Assembly: GCA_024640785.1 (NCBI GenBank)
Contig: JAHEEI010000008.1
Coordinates: forward strand, 1-34,452
Origin: Pseudomonadota bacterium
Lineage (GTDB): Bacteria > Desulfobacterota > WTBG01 > CAIYCZ01 > CAIRTM01
Reading direction: 5' to 3'
Length of the DNA: 34,452 bases
Each line of letters starts with the position of its first letter. The stretch's first letter is position 1. The translations under genes were made by a program, and so were the position numbers. A model generated the notes under the pieces. The model had not been told where the DNA came from. It ran no database searches and worked only from the letters and a program-made list of their open reading frames with translations. Positions 18,920-27,900 of the stretch are shown piece by piece.

Positions 18920-21010
18920 ATGGCCGAAGAACTTCTTCTTGAGGTTGGAACCGAAGAAATACCTGCCGCGTTTATGCCAGGGATACTTTCATCCCTTAAG
19001 GAGCTGATGGAAAAGGAATTTGTTTCAAAAAGGATAGGGGTTGAAGAGTTAAAAACCTTTGGTACTCCGCGCAGGCTTGTCCTTCTGGCATCCGGAGTGT
19101 CCGAAAAACAGGAGGATCTCAAATTTACAAAACTGGGGCCGGCAAAAAATATTGCCTATGATGCTGAAGGCAACCCGACAAAGGCAGCCATTGGTTTTGC
19201 CAGAGGTCAGGGCATTGATGCAGGCGATCTTGTAATAGTTAAAACAGAGAAAGGTGAATATGTCTCTGTAGAGAAAAAAGAGCTTGGCGTGGGAACGGAA
19301 ACTTTGCTTCCTGGGATGCTTGAAAAAGTAATGACATCAATACCCTGCCCTAAATCTATGCGATGGGCAGATTTTGATGTGCGGTTTGCAAGACCTGTTC
19401 ACTGGATTGTTTCTCTTTTTGGAGGCAAAAAAATATCTTTTTCCATGGGCAATATAAAGTCCGGAGATGAAACCCGCGGGCACAGGTTTATGTCTCCTGC
19501 CAGCATTAAAGTTACTGGGATTTCATCTTATCTTAAGGAGATAAAAAAAGCTTATGTAATCATTGATCCGGATGAAAGAAAAAAGATAATCCGGCAGAAG
19601 ATACTTGAACTGGCGGCTGAAGCCGGGGGCGTTCCTGACGCAGATGAGGACCTGTTAAATGAAGTGTCACAAATCATCGAATCGCCTTTTCCGGTTTTGT
19701 GCCGGTTTGATGATGAATATTTAAAGTTGCCTAAAGAAGTTATTCTCACCCCGATGAAAAAGCATCAGAAATATTTTCCGGTTCTTGATAAAGAAGGAAA
19801 ACCTCTCTCCGCTTTTATCGCGGTAAATAATACCGACACAAAAAACCCAAAGGTAGTGATAAGCGGACACGAACGCGTGTTAAGGGCTCGCCTGGCTGAC
19901 GCAGAGTTTTTCTATGTGGAGGATCAGAAAAAATCGCTTGTTAAAATGGCAGAAGAACTTAAAAATGTCCTGTTTCAGGCAAAACTTGGAACCTCCTATG
20001 AAAAGGTTCTTCGTTTTCAGGCGCTGGGTCTTTTTATCGCAGACCTGCTTGGAAAGACCGGTCAGAAAGAAATGATTGAAAGAGCCGCATTCCTGTGCAA
20101 GGCAGATCTTGTCTCTGAGATGGTGGGAGAGTTTGCAACCCTGCAGGGTGTTATGGGTCGGGAATATGCCAGAATTTCTGGTGAACCCAAAGAAGTATCA
20201 GAAGCAATATTTGAGCATTACCTTCCCAGATTTGCCGAAGACAAACTGCCGTTATCGGACATTGGCGCAGTGGTCAGTATCGCGGACAAGCTGGATACTA
20301 TTACGGGTTGTTTCAGTATTGGAATTATTCCCACAGGAACCGCAGACCCTTACGCCTTAAGACGCCAGTGTTTGGGAATTATAAATATCATCCTTGATAA
20401 AAAGTACGTGCTTTCGCTTAAAGAAAGTATAGAAAGGTCTGTTTCCCTTCTCGGGAAAAAGATCGAAAGACCCGCCGAAGAGATAACTCAGGATGTGCTG
20501 GGTTTCTTCAGGGGCAGACTCATAAACCTGTTTATTTCAAAAGGGTTTTCCCATGACGTGGTGGAATCGATCCTCTGTCTTGGAGTGGATGATGTGGCTG
20601 ACATTGCTAGCAGAATCGAGGCTCTCCAGCAGATGAAAAAGGAGCCTGATTTTGAACCCCTTGCATCGGCATTTAAAAGAGTGGTAAATATAATTACAGG
20701 CAAGTCCTCTGAGCTTATAGACCCGGATCGAAATCCAGACAGCGTTCTTTTTGAACAACCTGAAGAAAACAGACTGTTTGACAAGTATACTGAGATCAAA
20801 GATCAGGTGAAAGATCTTATGGCAAAGAAATCCTATGTCGAAGCTTTAAAAATGATCGCGTCCATTCGTGAAACAGTGGACGGTTTTTTTGATAATGTTC
20901 TGGTCATGGCAGAGGACAAGAAGGTTATGCAGAACAGGCTTGCGCTTTTGTGCGGAGTGAACTCTCTTTTTACTGATTTTGCAGACTTCTCAAAGATATC
21001 TTCAGAATAA
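18920..21010 (+). CDS. glyS: Glycyl-tRNA synthetase beta subunit
   Basis: MAEELLLEVGTEEIPAAFMPG, FGTPRRLVL, FMSPASI, EVILTPMKKHQKYFPV; directly downstream of glyQ. Confidence 0.97.
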   Translation: MAEELLLEVGTEEIPAAFMPGILSSLKELMEKEFVSKRIGVEELKTFGTPRRLVLLASGVSEKQEDLKFTKLGPAKNIAYDAEGNPTKAAIGFARGQGIDAGDLVIVKTEKGEYVSVEKKELGVGTETLLPGMLEKVMTSIPCPKSMRWADFDVRFARPVHWIVSLFGGKKISFSMGNIKSGDETRGHRFMSPASIKVTGISSYLKEIKKAYVIIDPDERKKIIRQKILELAAEAGGVPDADEDLLNEVSQIIESPFPVLCRFDDEYLKLPKEVILTPMKKHQKYFPVLDKEGKPLSAFIAVNNTDTKNPKVVISGHERVLRARLADAEFFYVEDQKKSLVKMAEELKNVLFQAKLGTSYEKVLRFQALGLFIADLLGKTGQKEMIERAAFLCKADLVSEMVGEFATLQGVMGREYARISGEPKEVSEAIFEHYLPRFAEDKLPLSDIGAVVSIADKLDTITGCFSIGIIPTGTADPYALRRQCLGIINIILDKKYVLSLKESIERSVSLLGKKIERPAEEITQDVLGFFRGRLINLFISKGFSHDVVESILCLGVDDVADIASRIEALQQMKKEPDFEPLASAFKRVVNIITGKSSELIDPDRNPDSVLFEQPEENRLFDKYTEIKDQVKDLMAKKSYVEALKMIASIRETVDGFFDNVLVMAEDKKVMQNRLALLCGVNSLFTDFADFSKISSE

Positions 21011-21033
21011 AAATTTTCAGGAGGAAAAAAGTT

Positions 21034-23691
21034 ATGGCAAAGTTTGTTTATTTTTTCGGAGGCGAAAAAACAGAAGCAAGGGCTGACATGAAGGAAATCG
21101 TCGGTGGCAAAGGTGCTAACCTTGCTGAAATGTGCAATCTTGGCATGCCGGTTCCCGCAGGATTTACCATTGCCACAACAGCATGTGACCATTTTTACAA
21201 AAATAAGAAAAAATGGCCTAAAGGGTTGAAAGAAGAAATTCAGAAGAATCTGAAAAAACTCGAAAGTGTGATGAAGACAAAACTGGGCGACCCAAACAAG
21301 ACTCTTCTGGTATCAGTGCGTTCGGGAGCAGCAGCGTCCATGCCTGGGATGATGGACACAGTTTTGAATCTCGGTTTAAATGAAAAGGTTATCGAAGGCT
21401 TGGTGAAGAAGACCGGAAATGAACGTTTTGCTTGGGATGCCTATCGCCGCTTCATTCAGATGTTTGGAGATGTGGTGATGAATGTTCCCCATTATGCTTT
21501 TGAGGAAATACTTGAAAAAAAGAAAAAAGCGGCTAAGGCTAAAAGTGATACGGATCTGTCCACACAGGACCTTAAGGACGTGGTTAAACAGTATAAAGCA
21601 ATTTACAAGAAGGTGACAAAGGAAAATTTTCCAGACGATGCGTGGACACAGCTTGAAAAGTCCATCAACGCAGTTTTTATATCATGGAATAATGACCGCG
21701 CCATCACTTACCGCAAGCTCAATGATATCAAGGGCCTCATCGGTACCGCGGTGAATATACAGTCCATGGTATTCGGGAACATGGGCGAAACCTCGGGAAC
21801 GGGTGTCTGCTTCAGCCGTGATCCTTCAACCGGTGAAAACAAGTTTTACGGTGAATACCTGATGAATGCACAGGGCGAAGATGTGGTTGCCGGAATCAGG
21901 ACGCCGCTTCCGATTGCAACCCTTGCCCGTCAGGATAAAAAACAGTACGAGGAACTGGTGGGGCTTAAGGACAAACTGGAAAAACATTATGCGGATATGC
22001 AGGACATGGAGTTTACCATCCAGGAAGGAAATCTCTACATTCTTCAGACCCGTTCAGGGAAAAGAACCGCAGCCGCAGCGGTTAAGATCGCGGTTGATAT
22101 GGTCAAGGAAAAACTGATCACCAAAGAAGAAGCCCTGATGCGGATAGAGCCTGAACAGCTGGATCAGTTACTTCATCCCATGTTTGATGCAAAGGCTGAA
22201 AAAAATGCGGAAACGATTGCAAAGGGTCTTCCGGCTTCACCGGGCGCGGCAACCGGCAGGATCGTTTTTAATGCCCATGACGCTGAAGTCTGGGCCGAAA
22301 GGGGAGAGAAGGTAGTCCTGGCTCGGATAGAGACATCTCCAGAAGATATCTCGGGAATGAACGCGGCAGTGGGTGTTCTGACCTCACGCGGCGGTATGAC
22401 CTCTCATGCGGCGGTTGTTGCCCGTGGAATGGGAACCTGCTGTGTTGCAGGTGTGGGTGAGATAAAGATCGACTATAAATCAAAGACCATTAAGGTGGGT
22501 AAGCTCACCTTGAAACAAGGCGATTATCTTTCTCTTAACGGATCAACCGGTGCTGTGTATAAGGGTCAGATCAAGACCGTTGAAGCAAGACTGTCCGGTA
22601 ATTTTCAGACCCTTATGAAATGGGCGGATGAAGCTCGCAGGCTTAATGTGCGCACCAACGCGGACACCCCGGGTGATTCGGCAACTGCGGTTAAGTTCGG
22701 AGCGGAAGGTATCGGTCTTTGCCGCACCGAGCATATGTTCTTTGAAGAAGACAGAATTATATCTGTTCGCAAGATGATTCTGGCTGATGATACTGGGGGC
22801 AGGGTTAAGGCGTTAAAGGAACTGCTTCCCCTTCAGAGAAAAGATTTTGAGGGAATTTTCAAAGCAATGGGAAACCGTCCGGTAACTATCCGTCTGATCG
22901 ATCCGCCGCTCCATGAGTTTGTTCCCCAGGATGAGGCTTCCCAGAAAAAAATGGCAAAGGTGCTTAAAGTCTCACCTGCAGTTGTAAAAGCAAAAGTGGC
23001 AGACCTCCATGAGTTTAATCCCATGCTGGGTCACCGTGGATGCAGGCTTGGAATAACTTATCCGGAAATTATCAAGATGCAGGCCCAGGCGATTATTGAA
23101 GCGGCTATCAATGTGAAGAAGCTGAAGATAGATGTTCATCCTGAAATCATGATTCCTCTGGTAGGTGAGCTGGGCGAGCTGGAATTCTGCAAACAAATTA
23201 TCGAAAAAACCATTAAAGAAGTCTTCGCAAAGAAAAAAACAAAGGTGAATTACATGATCGGTACGATGATCGAGGTTCCAAGGGCGGCTCTCATTGCTGA
23301 TGAGATCGCAAAAGAGGCCGAGTTCTTCTCTTTTGGAACAAACGACCTTACCCAGATGACCTGCGGGTTCAGCCGTGATGATGCCGGCAAGTTCTTAAAA
23401 GAGTATGTAGAGAAGGGTATCTTTGAAAAAGATCCGTTCCAGGTTCTTGATCAGGAAGGCGTGGGACAGCTGGTTAAGATGGGGATTCAAAAAGGGCGCA
23501 GCACCCGGAAGAACCTGAAAGTGGGCATCTGCGGTGAACATGGCGGTGAGCCGTCTTCTGTTGCTTTCTGCCACCGGGCCGGTATGAGCTATGTGAGCTG
23601 TTCACCTTTCAGGGTTCCGATCGCAAGACTTGCTGCTGCTCAGGCTGCTATTGCGGAAAAACAGGCAAACCGTAAAATGAAAAAGAAATAA
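21034..23691 (+). CDS. ppdK: Pyruvate, phosphate dikinase
   Basis: 885 aa; GGKGANLAEMCNLGMPVPAGFTI, SVRSGAAASMPGMMDTVLNLG, catalytic-His region GGMTSHAAVVARGMGTCCVAG, PEP domain GICGEHGGEPSSVAFCHRAGMSYVSCSPFRVPIARLAAAQA. Confidence 0.98.
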   Translation: MAKFVYFFGGEKTEARADMKEIVGGKGANLAEMCNLGMPVPAGFTIATTACDHFYKNKKKWPKGLKEEIQKNLKKLESVMKTKLGDPNKTLLVSVRSGAAASMPGMMDTVLNLGLNEKVIEGLVKKTGNERFAWDAYRRFIQMFGDVVMNVPHYAFEEILEKKKKAAKAKSDTDLSTQDLKDVVKQYKAIYKKVTKENFPDDAWTQLEKSINAVFISWNNDRAITYRKLNDIKGLIGTAVNIQSMVFGNMGETSGTGVCFSRDPSTGENKFYGEYLMNAQGEDVVAGIRTPLPIATLARQDKKQYEELVGLKDKLEKHYADMQDMEFTIQEGNLYILQTRSGKRTAAAAVKIAVDMVKEKLITKEEALMRIEPEQLDQLLHPMFDAKAEKNAETIAKGLPASPGAATGRIVFNAHDAEVWAERGEKVVLARIETSPEDISGMNAAVGVLTSRGGMTSHAAVVARGMGTCCVAGVGEIKIDYKSKTIKVGKLTLKQGDYLSLNGSTGAVYKGQIKTVEARLSGNFQTLMKWADEARRLNVRTNADTPGDSATAVKFGAEGIGLCRTEHMFFEEDRIISVRKMILADDTGGRVKALKELLPLQRKDFEGIFKAMGNRPVTIRLIDPPLHEFVPQDEASQKKMAKVLKVSPAVVKAKVADLHEFNPMLGHRGCRLGITYPEIIKMQAQAIIEAAINVKKLKIDVHPEIMIPLVGELGELEFCKQIIEKTIKEVFAKKKTKVNYMIGTMIEVPRAALIADEIAKEAEFFSFGTNDLTQMTCGFSRDDAGKFLKEYVEKGIFEKDPFQVLDQEGVGQLVKMGIQKGRSTRKNLKVGICGEHGGEPSSVAFCHRAGMSYVSCSPFRVPIARLAAAQAAIAEKQANRKMKKK

Positions 23692-23712
23692 AAAGGCAGT
23701 TCCCGCCTTTTT
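23691..23712 (+). terminator. Intrinsic terminator after ppdK
   Basis: AAAAGGC AGTTCCC GCCTTTT followed by T, immediately after the ppdK stop. Confidence 0.75.
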
Positions 23713-23777
23713 AATAAAGGGAACAAATTATACAGTTTCCACTTAGCAATTAAACAAGAATGAAAGGAGAATGTATT

Positions 23778-24239
23778 ATGAAAAAAATTTTACTGATTAA
23801 CGTGGTGCTTTTGTTTACGGTTTCAGGAGTGGCTTTTGCCGCTGGTGCGCCGAGGGACAATTGCGGCTGTGGACTGGGAACCCTTCTTTTTGAAGGAAAA
23901 GGCGGATTGGTGCAGCAAATTTTAGCCGCAACTACAAACGGCAGTTTTGGTACACAGACCTTTGGCATCAGCTCAGGAACCCTGGAATGTAATCAGCCCT
24001 CAAAGTTTGCTTCAAACGAACAGCTGAACAATTTTGTTGCTGAAAACATGGATAACCTGGCCAAAGATGCGGCTATGGGCCAGGGTGAATATGTGGATAC
24101 CCTGGCAGTGCTGATGGGGGTTTCCAGTTCAAGTCGGGCTGAGTTTTCACAGATGCTTCAGGATAATTTTTCAAATATTTTTACGGAAGCATCTGTCAGT
24201 CATGTGGATGTTATTGAAAACATAGCAAACCTTATGTAG
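23778..24239 (+). CDS. DUF3015-like secreted protein, paralog 1
   Basis: Signal peptide MKKILLINVVLLFTVSGVAFA; NCGCGLGTLLFEG, QQILAATTNGSFGTQTFGISSGTLEC, DNLAKDAAMGQGEYVDTLAVLMG. AAAGGAG RBS overlaps the listed 23760 start, so ATG 23778 is preferred. Confidence 0.85.
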   Translation: MKKILLINVVLLFTVSGVAFAAGAPRDNCGCGLGTLLFEGKGGLVQQILAATTNGSFGTQTFGISSGTLECNQPSKFASNEQLNNFVAENMDNLAKDAAMGQGEYVDTLAVLMGVSSSSRAEFSQMLQDNFSNIFTEASVSHVDVIENIANLM

Positions 24240-24334
24240 CTTGATCAGGAGTATGTTATTTGTGGGCGGCTCCTGAACCTGATGTGAGGGGCAGGATAAA
24301 AATTTTTTTTGATGGGGTTTTAAGCACGGTAAAG

Positions 24335-24373
24335 AAACAGCCTGACCGCTTTTCACGGGCAGTCAGGCTGTTT
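24335..24373. terminator. Bidirectional intrinsic terminator between the convergent DUF3015-like and TRL-like genes
   Basis: AAACAGCCTGAC (24335-24346) pairs with GTCAGGCTGTTT (24362-24373), with a T-run on the plus side and oligo-A on the other. Confidence 0.85.
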
Positions 24374-24396
24374 TTAATTATCTTAAAACACAATGA

Positions 24397-24744
24397 TTAC
24401 TTGATTGGAATACCGCGTACGGTTGTTGTATATTCGGCAACAATTCCGAGAACATTTTTAACATGATGGTCAACGATGATGTTTTTTAATCCCTTTGCTC
24501 CGGAACGTTTCAAGGCATCCTGCAGGGCTGTTTCATAACTGGCGTCACCCCATACAACGCCTAAAATACCCTTTGCAGTGGCTGATCCGTCAACCATTTG
24601 ACCCTTTACTTCGGAAAGGTTTACATCGGCTTCACTGGGTACGGTTACATCCGTAACAAGAATACCCATGATTGGAGACCTGGTAATACAGCAGGATGAA
24701 AGTAAAAAAACGGCTAGTGCAGCAATACATAAATTTTTAATCAT
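24397..24744 (-). CDS. TRL-like family lipoprotein
   Basis: 115 aa; lipobox LLSSCC, RSPIMGILVTDV, KGILGVVWGDASYETALQDALKRSGAKGLKNIIVDHHVKNVLGIVAEYTTTVRGIPI resembles the TRL-like family. Confidence 0.75.
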   Translation of the reverse strand: MIKNLCIAALAVFLLSSCCITRSPIMGILVTDVTVPSEADVNLSEVKGQMVDGSATAKGILGVVWGDASYETALQDALKRSGAKGLKNIIVDHHVKNVLGIVAEYTTTVRGIPIK

Positions 24745-25162
24745 TGTTTTCTCCTTAAATTATAATCGGTTATTAATCTTAGATCGAAAAGAGATTAACC
24801 TCGTGTAAAGGTAGCTGTCTTCCTTTCAACTTCCCTCCTTTCTAGTTATAGTAAAGTTAATCCAATTGGGTTTATTAAATTTATTAATAATAAAAAATTG
24901 CTTTAATTTAAAAAAGTATATGAAAACAATAAATTCATGTCAATATTATAATTTTCAGATATTTTTCGAGTAGAAATATGGCGATTAATGTCAAAACAGT
25001 TGTGGAAAAAGCACCATATACTTTCATTAGAGTTAAAAAGGCTTAAGAATTAAGGCTCTTCATGAAGAGCCTCATCGATATCACTAGCCTTGACCTTGAA
25101 AACGTTCTTTTGGAACCGAGAGATTTTAAAGATTTTACAACCGGAAGCGGTTCAGCAAAAAC

Positions 25163-25193
25163 TTGACAAAAAAATACAGACTGTGGTTATATT
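25163..25193 (+). promoter_or_regulatory. Possible promoter for the second DUF3015-like gene
   Basis: TTGACA (25163-25168), TATATT (25188-25193); the 19-nt spacer is longer than optimal. Confidence 0.3.
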
Positions 25194-25276
25194 TCGAATA
25201 AACTCGAACAGACAGTTTTCAGGATAAAATCAGAGCACTTTTTTACTTATACAACAACATAAAAGGAGAAGTTGAT

Positions 25277-25735
25277 ATGAAAAAAGTTTTACAGATAAGC
25301 ACAGTACTTTTTTTTATGGCCTCAGGAATTGCCTTTGCCGGTGGGACGAGGGAAAACTGCGGCTGCGGATTGGGGACAATGCTTTTTGACGGAGCAGATG
25401 GGCTGGCACAGCAGGTTCTAGCAGCAACCACAAACGGTACCTCTGGTACACAGACCTTTGGAATCAGTTCAGGCACCTTGGATTGTAACCTGCCATCAAA
25501 ATATGTGTCAAATGAAAAGCTTAACAGGTTTGTTGCTGATAATATGGATAATCTGGCAAAGGATGTCGCAATGGGTCAGGGTGAATATGTGGATACTTTG
25601 GCAGAAATTATGGATGTTCCGGGCTCAGAGAGAATTGAATTTTCACAGATGCTTCAGGAGAATTTCTCAAACATTTTTACTGATGGGTCAGTCAGCCATG
25701 TGGAGGTCATTGAAAATATAGCACATCTCATGTAA
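25277..25735 (+). CDS. DUF3015-like secreted protein, paralog 2
   Basis: 152 aa; nearly colinear with paralog 1 (ENCGCGLGTMLFDG, QQVLAATTNGTSGTQTFGISSGTLDC, NMDNLAKDVAMGQGEYVDTLAEIM, ENIAHLM); AAAGGAG RBS. Confidence 0.85.
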   Translation: MKKVLQISTVLFFMASGIAFAGGTRENCGCGLGTMLFDGADGLAQQVLAATTNGTSGTQTFGISSGTLDCNLPSKYVSNEKLNRFVADNMDNLAKDVAMGQGEYVDTLAEIMDVPGSERIEFSQMLQENFSNIFTDGSVSHVEVIENIAHLM

Positions 25736-25757
25736 TTAAATCAGGAAAGTGTTGCCG

Positions 25758-27695
25758 ATGTCTACTAAGGGAAGATACGGATATTTTAAAAATGCCGTAT
25801 CTTCTTTTATTTTTTTTACAATTTTTCTTTTACCCTGTTTTTGTTTTGCCAGAGAACTTTCCAGGGTTGATTTACTGGTCGAACAGGCGGTAAAAGATAA
25901 GCTTCACGAAGATAATTACTGGCATATTCTCCTTCATTACAAAAAAGGGCTGTCAGGCATAAACAGCCTGATTGATGACGCTGAATTTTTTCTTTCAAAA
26001 AACGGAAAGAATGATCCCTTATCCGAACTTGAATCAACTATCCGTTCTTTTTTCCAGAAAGATAAAGAAAAAGCAAAAGAAACACTTTGCAGGTTTTCAG
26101 CAAGATATTTCTGGCTTAAAGAGAAACTTAAATTTGATATATCCTCTCTTCCATATGATGGCTGTGCTGAATTTGATGCTACCTTGAAAAGGATAAATCC
26201 CGAATCTGCAGTCCTTGTCTTTCCCTCGGGCTACATTAACAGTCCGGCATCAATGTTTGGTCACACCCTGATCCGTATCGATTCAGCTGAAAACAGCAGT
26301 CTTCTTTCCTATGCAGTTAACTACTCTGCAACCGGCAATGATATAAACGGTATTCTTTTCGCGTTTAAGGGTATTTTCGGGTTTTACAAAGGTTATTTTT
26401 CAATCCTTCCCTATTATGAAAAGGTCAAAGAATACGGAGATATTGATCACAGAGACATGTGGGAATATCGGCTCGACCTTACCAAAGAAGAAATAAATTT
26501 AATGCTTCTACATCTCTGGGAGCTCCAGAAAATATATTCAGACTATTTTTTCTTTGATGAGAACTGCTCCTATACGCTTCTTTTTCTGCTTGATGCGGCA
26601 AGGCCGTCACTTAAACTCACTGACAGTTTTGGTTTGTGGGTAATGCCGAGTGACACCATAAGAATGATGGTTGAAAAAAATTTAGTAAAAGATGTAATTT
26701 ACAGGCCGTCAAAATCCGCAAAGATAAAACATCTTATTTCAGCCACAGAAGAAGAGCTGCATGATCTTGCGCTTAAAATATATAATGGGGATATTGGCTC
26801 AGGTGATGTTTTAAAACAGAATTTTTCAAAAAAAGAGAAAGCAAGAGTCCTTGATCTGGTGATGGAGTACTCCCAGTACAAATATTCAAGAAAAGAGCTT
26901 ACAAAGGAAAAATACTTTGATGTTTTTTTAAGTGCTTCAAAAGCGCGAAGCAGACTTAAGAATGTTGAGTCATATATAAAAGATATTGATTCTCCTATCC
27001 CACCTGAAAAAGGGCATAAACCGAACCGGCTGGGTATTGGTTTTGGGTTATTGAAGGGCGCTGACAGGAGTGATGATAATGCTTTTTTTCAGGAGATTAG
27101 AATAAGGCCGACATATCATGATCTTCTTTCAGATGACAGTGGGTACGTTAAAGGTTCTCAAATTGAGTTTACCAACCTGGTTTTTCGCTACTTTCCGTCA
27201 AGGGAAAGGGTTATGCTTGAAAAGCTTGATATTATAAATATTATTTCGATTTCAGAACGGGACAAGTTTTTTAAGCCTTATTCATGGAAGGTGGATACGG
27301 GCTTTTCTCGGAAGAGCCTTCCTGGGGGAAAGAGAGCGCTTTATTACAAGCTTTCTTTTGGCGGCGGTTATGCGTGGAATGAAAAAATTTTCGGGACCAT
27401 TTATTTAATGGCAGACTCAGAACTTGATGTAAGCGGCAGAATTAACAACTCTTTCTGTTTTGGTTTAGGAGGGACAGCAGGTATTCTAAAAGAGGTTTCA
27501 AGCAGATATAAAATTCATCTTTTTGTCAGGCCCTTATATTTTATGCTGGGAGATACTCATACCGGATTTGAGTGGAAAGCAAGCCAGCAGTTTTCAATTT
27601 CCGAAAATACAGCCGTGTCTCTTGATTTTTCAGGGAAAGATTCCTTTAGTCACTATGAATCAGAGTCAATGTTCTGTTTTCATGTGTATTTTTAA
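25758..27695 (+). CDS. DUF4105 / Lnb N-terminal periplasmic domain-like envelope protein
   Basis: About 645 aa; signal/TM segment, VLVFPSGYINSPASMFGHTLIRIDS, LLSYAVNYSAT, GFYKGYFSILPYYEKVKEYGDIDHRDMWEYRLDLTKEEINLMLLHLWEL, YFFFDENCSYTLLFLLDAARP. C-terminal third looks beta-rich. Confidence 0.85.
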   Translation: MSTKGRYGYFKNAVSSFIFFTIFLLPCFCFARELSRVDLLVEQAVKDKLHEDNYWHILLHYKKGLSGINSLIDDAEFFLSKNGKNDPLSELESTIRSFFQKDKEKAKETLCRFSARYFWLKEKLKFDISSLPYDGCAEFDATLKRINPESAVLVFPSGYINSPASMFGHTLIRIDSAENSSLLSYAVNYSATGNDINGILFAFKGIFGFYKGYFSILPYYEKVKEYGDIDHRDMWEYRLDLTKEEINLMLLHLWELQKIYSDYFFFDENCSYTLLFLLDAARPSLKLTDSFGLWVMPSDTIRMMVEKNLVKDVIYRPSKSAKIKHLISATEEELHDLALKIYNGDIGSGDVLKQNFSKKEKARVLDLVMEYSQYKYSRKELTKEKYFDVFLSASKARSRLKNVESYIKDIDSPIPPEKGHKPNRLGIGFGLLKGADRSDDNAFFQEIRIRPTYHDLLSDDSGYVKGSQIEFTNLVFRYFPSRERVMLEKLDIINIISISERDKFFKPYSWKVDTGFSRKSLPGGKRALYYKLSFGGGYAWNEKIFGTIYLMADSELDVSGRINNSFCFGLGGTAGILKEVSSRYKIHLFVRPLYFMLGDTHTGFEWKASQQFSISENTAVSLDFSGKDSFSHYESESMFCFHVYF

Positions 27696-27900
27696 TTGGA
27701 GATACCTGTTCCGTGAATCAAGGGGTTTTAGTTCCAATAGAATGGTGTTTTTTATCGCTCTCTGATAAAAGCCCATAACTATTTAATATTTGATAGGTAT
27801 TTATGATTTATTGTTCTTTGTTCATTCCTGTGTCTATGATATAATAAGAATATTGTTTCGAATATATTAAACAATTGCTGATGGAGATAGTTGTTCTGCT

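Noticed and set aside
18721-19122. Minus-strand ORF of 133 aa across the glyQ-glyS junction
   Set aside because: Antisense to two unmistakable glycyl-tRNA synthetase genes; shadow ORF.
24246-24276. Second terminator-like hairpin after DUF3015 paralog 1 (CAGGAG...CTCCTG)
   Set aside because: Short stem with a long loop; the strong hairpin at 24335-24373 explains termination better.
25164-25260. Selenocysteine (TGA) read-through extending the 25062 ORF
   Set aside because: The frame does stay open after TGA, but the downstream peptide is not conserved-looking, overlaps a promoter-like segment and no SECIS-like hairpin was evident.
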